54,542 nucleotides of DNA, taken from Triparma columacea (lineage: Eukaryota; Sar; Bolidophyceae; Parmales; Triparmaceae). A model generated the notes under the pieces. The model was not told the DNA's origin and did no database searches. It saw only the letters and a program-made list of their open reading frames with translations. The first letter of the stretch is position 1. Each line of letters begins with the position of its first letter. Shown here piece after piece: positions 30,431 to 40,800 of this stretch. A program made the translations under genes and the position numbers. The stretch lies in NCBI GenBank assembly GCA_030267965.1, contig BRYA01000564.1:37794-92335 (forward strand). Reading direction: 5' to 3'.

Positions 30431-31508
30431 ATGATGTATACCACCATAACACTCACTATGACCATCATGCTCGTATCCATGTTCCTCAATGTGGATGCAT
30501 TCGTCGTTATAAAGACTGGAGGGTGTTTAAGGTGAGGCAAAAAGGTGTTTAAGTGCCTAAAGATAAAGCTGGCCCGAGGTGAAGTTGAGCTCGGTTTGGT
30601 TGAGGTTGATATACACACACATATATATAGATGGAAATAGTTTATTCATTGACCCTCCCTCCCTCCCCTCCCCCAGTGTCTCTCCCCTTTACGTAATGAA
30701 GCCTCCCAATAAGTTAAAGAAGGCATTATGGGAGGACGTTGACCGTAAGCTCCTCGCAGACACCGAATCCGGAAAAACCACCGGAACAGTATCCGTAACC
30801 TTCACCCAAGGCTCAGACACCCGCAACACCATGGCTCTCCCAGGTCAGGGCTTAAGCGAGGTAGCGACTCAGGCTGATCAGTTCATAAAATACAAATGCA
30901 AGAAGGGTGAATGCGGGACGTGCGAAGTCCTGGTTGACGGGCAGTGGGTTAGGAGTTGCGTTACGAAGATTCCAGGGGGGGTGGAGGAGTATAACGTGCA
31001 GGTTAGACCGAGCATGGTTAAATCTAAGAAAGGTAAGAGATAGGGGGAGGGGGGAGGGGGGAGGGGTTGGGTTGACGTCAAAGGGTTGGAAGAACGTGAG
31101 CGACGAGGTGGCCTATATGAAGCTCTCTGACGTCTCGCTTCGCTCGCCACCTCGCTTCGCTCGCCACCTCGCTTCGCTTGCCGCCTCGCTTCAACTCCAC
31201 TTTGTCAGCGTCCGGTTTCTTCTCTGTCCAATCGTTCCGTGACGGTTTCGTAAACAACGCCCTAGGTATGGTCGGACTCGTCACGGAGGGAGCGAAGGAA
31301 GATGAGAACTTCGATCATAGGATGACGGAGGAGGAAAGGTGAGGGAGAGGTTTTGGGGGAGGGGGGGGGGGGGGGAATGAAACTATGCTAGAATCACGAA
31401 TCGTAGACACGAATCTAACACTTTAGTGAATTCGTCGCGACGACGCGTTTTAGGATTAAGGAAATGGTTAGGAGGAAAAAGGAGGAGAGGGAAATGAACG
31501 GGAATTGA
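30431..31508 (+). CDS. Plastid-targeted 2Fe-2S ferredoxin-like protein (222 aa, 4 exons)
   Basis: Exons 30431-30531, 30677-31032, 31209-31338 and 31427-31508; joins are phases 2, 1 and 2. The N-terminus is a signal peptide (MTIMLVSMFLNVDA) followed by FVV, the phenylalanine-type cleavage signature for complex plastids. The 2Fe-2S ligands are Cys at about 108, 113, 116 and 128 in KCKKGECGTC...SC. The C-x4-C-x2-C-x11-C spacing is that of succinate-dehydrogenase-type iron-sulfur subunits rather than photosynthetic ferredoxin (last gap about 29). The body before it (GTVSVTFTQGSDTRNTMALP) fits a beta-grasp fold. After the cluster comes a charged tail (DHRMTEEERSEFVATTRFRIKEM). It probably does electron transfer in the plastid; the partner is unknown. 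It lies head-to-head with POR. Confidence 0.75.
31134..31194. repeat. Triplicated CTCGCTTCGCTC block in an intron
   Basis: Three near-identical 17-bp steps (CTCGCTTCGCTCGCCAC) stand in tandem in intron 2 of the 2Fe-2S gene (31033-31208). The unit is the same block that marks the 3' end of introner-like introns. Confidence 0.8.
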
Positions 31509-31673
31509 AGAGGAGAGGGTCGGGGGTGAAAGCTGAGCGGGCTTGAAAATGCCAATGCTGGAGTAACGAGAAAGGAAGTAGGGGGGGGGACAGTCTCCAA
31601 CTGGTTCGAATAGTGAACATAGCTTCATAATTTGCTTGTGAAAAATGTTTTGACGAAAAATTAATGGATAATA

Positions 31674-33871
31674 CTACCTCACATGAGCTTCCATTTGCCT
31701 CTTGATATCTTCGATCATGCCGTCCAGGTTCTTAGTGATAGAATCCGGGTGCCTATTGGTCCCTCCCAGCCAGTCTGGAACGTCCTGCTCACCGTTTGGC
31801 AATATCTTGATCAGCTCCTCCTTGAAGTTGGAAGGCAGGAGCATTTTTGACTTTATAGACAGCGGGAGAACAGGCTTCATAAGCTTCATGAGTGCCTGCG
31901 CCACGGCGTTGCTCTTCGCCAGGAAGAATCCCAGTCTGTCCGGGAACGCCTTCACAAAGAGCTTGGCCATCCCCAAGAAGAATGCCGGCTTCGTCACGGC
32001 CCTCGCATATGGCAGCGTCTGCGAGTCAGCGACGACGGTGAACTGCGTCACGCCCTCGGGCATTACACGGTAGACGGACTCGAAGAGAAGGACGTAGAAC
32101 CTTATCTTCCGGGCGCTGTCGAACCTCCTCCAGTCCATGGCACCGAAATTCTCCCAGAGGATCGGACGACCGGACTTGTCAACACCGTGCCAGTACACGG
32201 CGCCCTCGAGGAACTCGATGTTGAGGTCGGAGTCTTGTCCAGCTGACAAGAGCTGCGGATGAGGCGAAGTGAGAAATTGAATCGCAAAATTAGCAACGGG
32301 GGGGGAAAACATAGACTGCCTTTCGCCAGCCCCCCCCCGCCTCACCTCATCAACGCCGGACTTGCTCCGCCACTCCATGTAGGCTTCGAACTTCTTACGC
32401 GCGTACTCGATGGTACGCCGCTCGCTCCTCTTCTTGCTATTCGGCTGGCTTAATACGGACTTAAGGTATGTGTCCGTGATGATGGATTTAGACTCTGGTA
32501 AAATTATGCTCAGGTCGCTCCTGAGTTTCGAAGCGTCGGCGTCAGGGACCGGGTAGACCATCGAAGTAGCAGACGAGCTCTTGAACTCCGCGGCCGTCGG
32601 CTCTGCTGCTCCGGCAGCTAAGGCTGCTGTGGGAGATTGGGCCTCATCGGTGCTGCTGATGTCCTCGCTGGGGTGATCATTGCAACACATGCACGAGTTG
32701 AGGTGTTCGATAGTAAGCAATAAGAAGGAAAGAGACAAAAAGGCGTGACTCCCTACATTATAACGCTCGCCGCCTTACCTTCTGTTCTTAGATCCACCGA
32801 AGTTGAGGCTAAGCAAAGCAACGGAAGCAGAGGCGATGAAAAATGTTAGAAGGAAGCGGGCAAAGCTTTCGTGAGGGTAGTATAGGGAAACATAATGGTA
32901 TAGGTTGATGGACACAAACGTGAGGGCGAAGTACTGAAGAGAGCGAAATGTTTCATTTTTCTCACGATTTTCGTCATTCGACGACAACGACCTTGACGGC
33001 AGCGACGACGACGTTGAGGAGCGGATCAATTTGGGGCTAGAACTAGCCCTGCGGTGATTGGCAGATATCTTGACATCATTGAATCTATAGTGGACCTTGT
33101 CCTTGATCGGACTGGCCGAGTTTGAAGTGCCAGAACTTCGAAGCAGGTAACCTTCTTGGACCAATTGGCGCAAGATTTCCTCAGCCTCTTCGGGTGAGGA
33201 AGCACTTCCAGAGTCCATGGTGAGGCACTTTACAAATGACCTTCCACTGAACTTCGGCGGCTTGCCTGTCTTTTGGGAGATGGACGCATCGAAGGAACAT
33301 GACAGCTTGAGGTGGCCAATGAGCTCGAGGAGCTCATGGTCCGGCCTCTTGATTACCATTAAGTTATCCCTAGGGGGTGGGCTTATCGATGGGCAGAGGA
33401 GGAAATGAAAAAATAATGTTACGGAGGTTGAGAGGGTGAGGGGTTGGTTTGGGCCTTGTAGCGTGCAAATGGAAGGAGAAAAACACTACGAGTTTAGCAA
33501 AAGAACAAAGGAAGGGTGAAGCTCGGCGGGGGCGTTTCGGTTCAAAACCTTTTAGTGGGTGCAACAGTTGGTGGTGATGCAAAGGCTTGGAAATTTGGAT
33601 CTTTCTGAACTGACCAATTTACCCCCTCCCTTTCTCTCTTTCTCCCAACATTTACCGTCGATTTTACTAGCAGAAAACTCAGAAACAAGTATACCGACCC
33701 TACTGCCCATAGTATCAAGAAAAAGACTGTAGAGTTAGTGTCCAAAGCTAGGAGAGCAAAATCTAACGCTGCTCTAGTTGTATTGCAACTGACAGCCACA
33801 TCTTGGGGTGAGGAGTCCGGGGAGGTGTTCGCAGGCCCGGGAATGGATTGGGAGAACGCACGAGGGCGCAT
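31674..33871 (-). CDS. DEP-like plus CRAL-TRIO (Sec14) lipid-binding membrane protein (604 aa)
   Basis: Exons 33871-33549, 33369-32779, 32667-32346 and 32252-31674 on the minus strand; joins are phases 2, 2 and 0. A TM lies at about 48-70 (VFFLILWAVGSVYLFLSFLL). A DEP-like region lies at about 115-190 (DHELLELIGHL, FSGRSFVKCL, EEAEEILRQLVQEGYLL). A pair of hydrophobic helices lies at about 260-300 (YFALTFVSINLYHYV, FLLTFFIASASVALLSL). The C-terminal CRAL-TRIO domain contains YWHGVDKSGRPILWENFG, TVVADSQTL and LPLSIKSKMLLPSN. Such domains carry phosphoinositides or other hydrophobic ligands between membranes. The first donor is weak (AAAAG|GTTTTG), so the 33871-33549 exon could belong elsewhere; without it the ORF can start at ATG 33359. 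The third intron is introner-like. Confidence 0.7.
32253..32345 (-). mobile_element. Introner-like intron in the CRAL-TRIO gene
   Basis: On the minus strand it opens GTGAGGCGGGGG and closes TCTCACTTCGCCTCATCCGCAG (93 nt). It is divisible by three and lacks stops, so it also reads through as ORF. The protein alignment around it (GVDEV then LLSAGQDSD) is cleaner when spliced. Confidence 0.45.
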
Positions 33872-33970
33872 ATTTTGGTATTGGCGACGCTCCTTGGACT
33901 TGGCTCTGGCTTAATCCGACCAAAATCTTCTGCAACACACAACCTCTTCTAACTGTACCCCCCATCCCAG

Positions 33971-36296
33971 ATGACGGACCAAAAGAAGAGCTCGTTTGAT
34001 TTCGAGTCAATTTCTTTCTCCGTTCCTTTGAAGGGAGGGAGTAAAAAGACGATTATCAATAATGTCTCCGGGCAGGTATGGCGAGCGAAGCGAGCCGTGG
34101 GGGGGGNNNNNNNACCCCCCCCCACGGCTCGCTTCGCTCGCCGCCCTCCAGGTCAAATCTGGGGAGACGCTAGGCGTGCTTGGGCCCAGTGGAGCGGGAA
34201 AGACAACGCTTATGAGCGTGCTAACGCTCGAGGGCTTTGGCGGAATCTCTAGTGGATCCTCGACTTTGAATGGCCATCCGCTTACCCCAACTCTGTTCTC
34301 CTCTCATTGCGTCATGGTATCGCAGGCTGACCACCACTGGGCCTTCCTCACAGCCCGGGAAACAGTCCGTATCGCTGCCCAGCTCTGCTTGCCCCCCAAA
34401 ACTGACATCGACAGTGTAGTTGAGAATATGCTTTCTGATATGGGTCTCCAGATTTGTGCGGACACGAGGGTTGGTAATCAGTTCATCAAGGGGCTCTCGG
34501 GCGGCCAGAAGCGCCGGCTCTCCTTAGCGGTCGCTCTGATCAAGAGGCCCGAGCTGATTTTCCTCGATGAACCCACGTCGGGCTTAGACGCCGCTGCTGC
34601 TGCGTCAATCATGACTTGGTTGAGCAAAACAGCAAAGAGCAGCAACCTTATTGTCTTCTGTACAATTCACCAGCCATCTACCAAGGTCTTCCTGATGTTC
34701 GACAAAGTGATGCTCCTTTCAAACGGCCGCACCGCATACTTCGGCCCCTCTCAGGACGCCGAGTCGTACTTTAATTCCATTGGCCATCAGCTCCCCCCTT
34801 CCACCAACATTGCCGACTTCATGTTGGATCTCGTAAACTCGGAGTTCACAGACAAAGAGCAGGTACTATCGATACTCGACACATGGGCAACGCGCTCGTC
34901 CGCCCCGCTGACTTCTGTCACACCCTTAACGGCCGAAACAGCCTCGCACACGCTCTTCAGCGAGGTCAAGATCCTTCTTCGCCGTCACTTCATCCTCGTC
35001 TTCCGCGATCCCATGGTGTACCTAGGGCGTTGCCTGATGTTTTGTTTCATCTGTTCTTTCTTTGCAGCTATCTACATCAAGAGTAGGGACAGAGTACAGG
35101 AGCAAGTTCTATTCCGCATGGTGAGGGAAGGGAGTGCGTGGGTGCGATGGGGGAAGGCTTTGCCTACCTTATTTCGCGCAAAAAGACAACGCGTACCCCT
35201 ACTCACTCTAACAATCAATACCCCCCTCCCCCCAGTTCTTGATTATGTGGCACGTTGCAGTCCCAACATCCCTGGGCGTCATTGCAGTCTACGTGTACAA
35301 CACAGAGTTCTTCAGTGTGAAGAAGGAGGTTAAGAATGGGTTATACAGGCCACTCTCCTACATGATCGCCAACTTTATCATCCAGGTCCCGTTCATGGTT
35401 ATCCTGTCCATGTGCGCCGTGACCATATCAGGGTACGGGATAGGGAACTGGAGTTTGGAGAACTACCCCCAGATCGTCATTGTATACGGTTGCGGCCTGT
35501 TCGCGTTTGAAAGCGTGGCACAGCTTTTTTCAATGCAATCCGACCCCCTATTGGGAATGCTCAACTTCATGAACGTCTGGTTTAGCGCTTTTCTCTTCGC
35601 TGGCATCATGGTCCCACGGGAGGACGTTGTCTGGCCCTTCAGGTGAGTATTGAGAGATGCTTTGGAGATGACGTCTTCGTCTTTGCGTGTTATCTTTCTT
35701 TGCGGCATTCTATTTTAAGCAATATACTCGCTTCTCATTCTAACATTCACACACGCACACGCAAATCTCATCTCGCACATCTTTTTTAAATTTTTTTTTT
35801 TTTAAGGCTGGCCTGCTACATTCTACCTCTCAATTGGGTCCTTCGCTCCATGGCATATTTAGAATTCTCCGCCGGCACGTACGATGGAGCCGAGCTTTGC
35901 ACAGACACTTCAGACCAGGCGTGCTTCTTCCACGTGGACGGGGACGGTAACCAGATCATTCCGGGCTGGACTTGCGGTGAGAGCAACAAACTTCAATGTA
36001 TGGGAAGAGAGGGTATTCAGGTTCTCGACTCTATGGGAGCAAACTACAAGAGTCTCACCTCTGAGAACAACGTGGCCAAAGACATTTCTATTTGCCTCCT
36101 AATCACGGCAGTTTGTAAGGTCGGGTACATTTTGTTGATGAGGCACAAGTGCCTAATGGCGTCGAAAATTCTCTCTCCTGAGGAAGCTCACAAGGCGGCG
36201 TCGGCTTCGAAAAGCAGTTCAGGGTTGGGGGAGTTCGAGGAGAGAAAGAAAAGCACCCAGAAAATGGTTAACGTCACGGATAATAGCAGGCTCTAG
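33971..36296 (+). CDS. ABCG/White-type half ABC transporter (656 aa, 4 exons)
   Basis: Exons 33971-34075, 34152-35120, 35236-35642 and 35807-36296; joins are phases 0, 0 and 2. An N-terminal ATPase domain precedes one membrane domain, the reversed order typical of ABCG. Walker A is GPSGAGKTT (about 45-53), the Q-loop region is MVSQADHHW, the signature is LSGGQKRR and Walker B is LIFLDEPTSGLD, followed by the His loop CTIHQPS. Membrane helices follow from LGRCLMFCFICSFFAAIYI, with the ABCG-like NGLYRPLSYMIANFIIQVP and a Cys-containing extracellular loop before the last helix. Length fits a half-transporter, so it should dimerise. The substrate cannot be read; lipids or sterols are common in the family. 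Intron 1 is a long hairpin with an assembly gap. Confidence 0.9.
34076..34151 (+). mobile_element. Hairpin intron with assembly gap in the ABCG gene
   Basis: The intron GTATGGCGAGCG...CTCCAG contains GGCGAGCGAAGCGAGCCGTG and, after seven N (34107-34113), its exact reverse complement CACGGCTCGCTTCGCTCGCC. The arms also hold G- and C-runs. The arm core is the CTCGCTTCGCTC block found at other intron 3' ends. The true intron length is unknown because of the gap. Confidence 0.7.
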
Positions 36297-36372
36297 GTAT
36301 TCACTAAAATTAAATCCGCATGCTACATCTGAAAAGTATTTGTCCTCCAAAATCTTTTTGGATTCTTAAAGA

Positions 36373-37470
36373 TTACCCAGCGTCCTTTGCTTGCGTTGTC
36401 TTTCTCGTTTTCCTAAAGTGCCTCGACAGCTCTCCAACGGCTTGGATTGACGTGTCAGTCACACCAGGCATATGGACTTTATTACGCGTCACGTACAAAC
36501 TTGGATGCTCCGAACTTGCTCCAAATCTCTTTGGCTTGACGATAACGCTCCTGTTTATCAGCTTATTATAAATAAAAACCTGCCTGCGGCCCATCTTTAC
36601 GTACTCAATAGCAGGCAGGTTGACAGGGAGCTGAGCAGTGTCTTTCGAGTGAAGGTGATCGTTCGTCTCTTCTATTGTGTGGCTCGACGAATTGGCCTCA
36701 ATCGATCTCTGGTATTCAGCCAGTTTCCGACTTTCCAATTCGTTCTCCAGCCTCTTTGCCTCCTCTTCTTCAAACCGTCGATCTTCTTCAGCCTTTCTTC
36801 GCTTTTCTTCATACATTGTCTCCATTTCCTTCACTTTTGCCTTGCGGTGGCTTGAGGCTTGCTGGTTCACAACCTGTTCCAATTTTCTTCCCATGTTCGC
36901 GTGCCCTCCAGCTCTTGCCCAATGCCGCGGTGTCTCGCGATCCTTGTTGAATGTTTGCCAAGTCGCTCCGCACTCAATTAGCGCAAGACAAGCATCACTC
37001 TTGCCATTCCTAGCAGCAAAGTGCAAAGGGGTGTGCCAGCCGAATGTCGTTTTAGCATTTGGATCTGCGCCCGCCTTTTTTATGAGATATTCTATAACGT
37101 CGGCGTGGCCTTCTGCCGCAGCTCTGTGCAGCGCCGTCACACCACTCCACTTGGTTTTGTTTACATTCTCTCCCTCCCACTCAATAAGCTGCCGAAGACG
37201 CTTAACATTCCCCAACCTAGCGGCCAAGTGGATATCTCCAATCCCGTGATCACCACGGACGTCAAATCCATCGTCAGATACTTCTTTTCCTGCAGGGTTT
37301 AGTGGTAGGCGACCCTCAACACGAGCCGCTGCCTTCTCCCAGGGCCTCTCTTCATCGAACTTTGCGTATGCATCATTGGCAAGCTCATCCTGATACTTCT
37401 TCTTTTCTTTGCGGGAGTTCTGCTTCTGCAGCGACGCAGTCAGCTTGATCTCATAATTGTTTTTGAACAT
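36373..37470 (-). CDS. Ankyrin-repeat and coiled-coil protein (365 aa)
   Basis: This is a single exon from ATG 37470. At least three ankyrin repeats lie at about 77-190 (DIHLAARLGNVKRLRQLI, TALHRAAAEGHADVIEYLI, PLHFAARNGKSDACLALI), each with the family's TPLHxAA and G-x-x-x-hhxxLL pattern. A charged helix follows at about 205-260 (RRKAEEDRRFEEEEAKRLENEL). The C-terminal about 90 residues hold a basic segment (NRSVIVKPKRFG). There is no membrane span or signal. Ankyrin repeats bind proteins; the partner is unknown. It converges on the ABCG gene, with 76 bp between stop codons. Confidence 0.8.
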   Translation of the reverse strand: MFKNNYEIKLTASLQKQNSRKEKKKYQDELANDAYAKFDEERPWEKAAARVEGRLPLNPAGKEVSDDGFDVRGDHGIGDIHLAARLGNVKRLRQLIEWEGENVNKTKWSGVTALHRAAAEGHADVIEYLIKKAGADPNAKTTFGWHTPLHFAARNGKSDACLALIECGATWQTFNKDRETPRHWARAGGHANMGRKLEQVVNQQASSHRKAKVKEMETMYEEKRRKAEEDRRFEEEEAKRLENELESRKLAEYQRSIEANSSSHTIEETNDHLHSKDTAQLPVNLPAIEYVKMGRRQVFIYNKLINRSVIVKPKRFGASSEHPSLYVTRNKVHMPGVTDTSIQAVGELSRHFRKTRKTTQAKDAG

Positions 37471-37895
37471 TTCAGAGCGCTGCAGTTAGTCTCAAGATTT
37501 TGTACTTGAGGCGTTCTTGAAAATCCAGAAGGTCTTAAGAGACGATCCAGAGTCGAAGAAAAGAGAAGTCAGTAACAGTTTGGGAGAAAGGCGTAGAATA
37601 CAGAGATGGGGGTTGGGTGGAAAGCCCAATTTGGGTTTTCCAGGTCAAAAACCTCAAAAGCTTCCTTAACAAACAAACGGACTTAATATAAAGGAGGAAA
37701 AGCAGCGGTCTTTCACATTTAATTCATGGTCACTGCGACAAGAAGCAGGGACTGGAGTTTAGGCAACGCAATGAACGTTGAGGAAATTATAAAACACCAG
37801 AAAGGTGGTTACACTTTTTATGTAGCAACAACATTATGACAGAACGTAGAACCACGTGCTGGGACCTTACGCAGCTATTATTAGCATCCGTCACA
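37471..37895. other. Intergenic upstream of the ankyrin gene
   Basis: 425 bp contain the ankyrin gene promoter (minus strand) and the 3' flank of the GT61 gene. AT-rich, with CTTAATATAAAGG near 37682. No ORF or RNA gene is seen. Confidence 0.4.
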
Positions 37896-40800
37896 TTAGC
37901 ATATTTCGTACCTCCCTGTCACCTCGCTGAAGCAAACAATGTCGCTTGCTTTAAGGGTTTTTCGGTTCGATGATGTGTCGGGGAAAGCGGCAGAGAGAGC
38001 GTCATTCACAATTCTCTTAAACCTTGGAATGTCCTTTACTCGAATAGCAACCTCCTTGTTGGGAATTCTGCATCGAATGTCTGCAGTGCACGCTGCAGAC
38101 GTCCATCCCTGGAAAATGTCTGAATAATTGGGCTCTGTCTCTCCTTCGGACTCAGAGGCCAGGTAGCGGTAGTGGTGCAGTCCGGAATTGGCGGAGAGCC
38201 TCTGGAAAATGGGATGCTCAAAGCGCTCAGAGCTGATTTCAATAACACTAGTACCTGGCGGCATGAACATAGTGTTGACGAGCGCCGCACCGTGGATGCT
38301 GATGACCAAAGTCGACTTAGCGACCGCAGTCATCTGCTCTTCGAAGGGTGTTTTCTCATCAAAGGATACAACCTTGATGCTAGAATTAAGGTTAGGAAAT
38401 AATTTGGAAAGTACATCACCAATCGAATTCACGACCTCCTCTTGATTCAGCAATTGCCGGCCCTTTCCAACCCCGGGCTCTCTCACGAGAAGGGTGACCA
38501 GAGGTGAATGCCCAGGGGGAGAGTAGGGGGAACCTTGCAAGAGTCGATCCTCGATTTCGAAAGAAGATCTGCCCTCGTAATAGCTAGAGACTCGGGGGTA
38601 GGACTTAGCGACGAGTGAACGGAGGGATTGGGCATCAATTACCCCACCGACGAGCTGGATTGATGGACTGACGACGGTCAACTTTTCCGCACACGCAGTT
38701 TTGGACGAGAAAAAGGTGGAATCCAGAATTGGCGACGAGGCGGTGACTAAATTCAGGAATGATGACTGCCAATCTGTGAAAGAACTGACGTTTCTGTCGG
38801 TTTCAAACGTCACGTCGAATCGATCATGCCTTAAGGACGCTGTCAAGGCAGGAATCGCGCAGTGCCATGCAAAATGACACGGGTTTGTGGTCCCCCCGTC
38901 GATATCTGGAGGTAAGAGGAGGGCCGACTCATAGCTATCAAAGCTTTGGTACAATTCTTGATCATTTGAGATCTCTACGATCACGTTCGAGGAGCGGGGG
39001 AACATCACATCTGGTTTAGGGAGGGGCGGAAAGGAGACGGAAAACACTGGGATAGCTAGACGTGAGTCGAACTCATGGTTTCCCGAGACATACACGGGAG
39101 GAGAATCCGTCAGACGAGGAAAAATAGTCACCTTCCGAACGCCTCCCTCAATCTTGCTGACACAAGCCTTGAAAGGCAACGTGAGCATTTCCGTGCCATC
39201 GCCAAACGTCGTTGTTATAGACGACGACGTCTTTCCCCCAATTTGTTCCTTATCATCGCAAATAGGGTTGCATGTTTCCGCCAAGAGGCGCCCTCCATTT
39301 GAATCGTAATCGAGTTCTTCACACCCGATTAGTTGCCTCACTGTTTCTATCTCTTCAAGGCTTATTTTGAAGTCCCCCTCTGAAGCATCTACGAGGAGCG
39401 AGTGTGCGGTGAGCGAAGCAGGCCTCAAGAGTATACTTTTACCGTTGTGAATTTTGGCATAGTGCACCCAATCTCACCTTCTCCGACGCAGTTGCCCTCC
39501 CCGGGAATTTGGACAAGGAAAACTCCCCTCAACCTCGCGATTTGAAACACCTCCCAGTCCTCCGTTCGGCAAGGTGGCATGATCTCAACGTACAGCGAAC
39601 CCGGCCGCATGAAGGCCAAACCGGCCGCGTGGGCGCCCCTGGGAGCGATCACGACGTCAGCCGATCCCCACAAACTAATTTGGTCATGCATTGTCATGTC
39701 CCCAAAGATTGGCTCTGTAACGTTGAGGCCGATTTCTCCCATTTCGCCGCAGAATTTCGTTCTCACCAAAAGATCCTTCAGCTGATTATAGTTCCCCAGC
39801 CTCCTTCTTGGTGCGTCTTGACGGCCGTAGATGGAGACTTGAATTTCTTTCCCGGACCTAACTGGAAGATCTGTGTTTTTCACCTTCGCTGCGTCCGCGA
39901 AGAGGCTGATAGCTTTGGCTTGCTTGGATGCTGTCGTATCCATAACGAGGCCGTCTCTGTCAAGATCTCCCGGAATAACAATTTCAGAAAAGCATCGCAC
40001 AGTATCGACATCGTTGTCATATTCGACAATATCAGGTTTCTGTTGGGAGTAGGAATCCTTTAAAGCGAGATAAAGCCAAGCCGCCAATGGTTCACATCCC
40101 CCCCCGCTAAATTCCTTTAGTCCGCTCGACCGCATGCTTTGGTGCAGCACCGCATCCTCAGTTGGTGTGCAACTTGTATTTATCATTGACCAGCGCTTCG
40201 GAATGACCAGCCTTTCGAACCCCCCCCCAACCCTCTCGGTAACAAAGTAGGCAACCTCCCGCGCGAAATCGCTAAATGCATGACCGAAGTTCAAGAGAGT
40301 ATGGGAGTCGTGCACAAATAAAGTTGACCCGGTCTCCAAATCAGCAGGAAGCTTCTCAGCCCGTTTCACCTTGAGTTGACGAGGTTGACAAAATGCGTCC
40401 AAGCACTGCTCGCCTATATTGTATCCCCATGGCACGGCGTCTGGAACAATTCTCATTTCGTCTCCAACAACAATAAGGCTTCCCTCCCCGTCGACGCAAG
40501 CATTTTTGAGACTGGAGACCGACCTATAAACGTTTATCTCGGGTGCGTTTAACATGGTGATGGCTATCGGCTCGGCAAGCTTGAAGCATAGCAGGATATG
40601 ATTGAGGTACTCTCCAGCTTCGGCACGCACAACTTCAGTCTTTTCAATGTCGAGAACAAGTGGGTTCCCCGCCTCCCTAGAGAACCGTTCAATATCTCGT
40701 CGCCACCGGGCGGGCGTTTTGCACCCAACATGACCGTCCCCATGTTGACTCGGCATTGCCGCCGAGAAGAGCAGACGGCTCGTGCTCGATTTCCGAAGAG

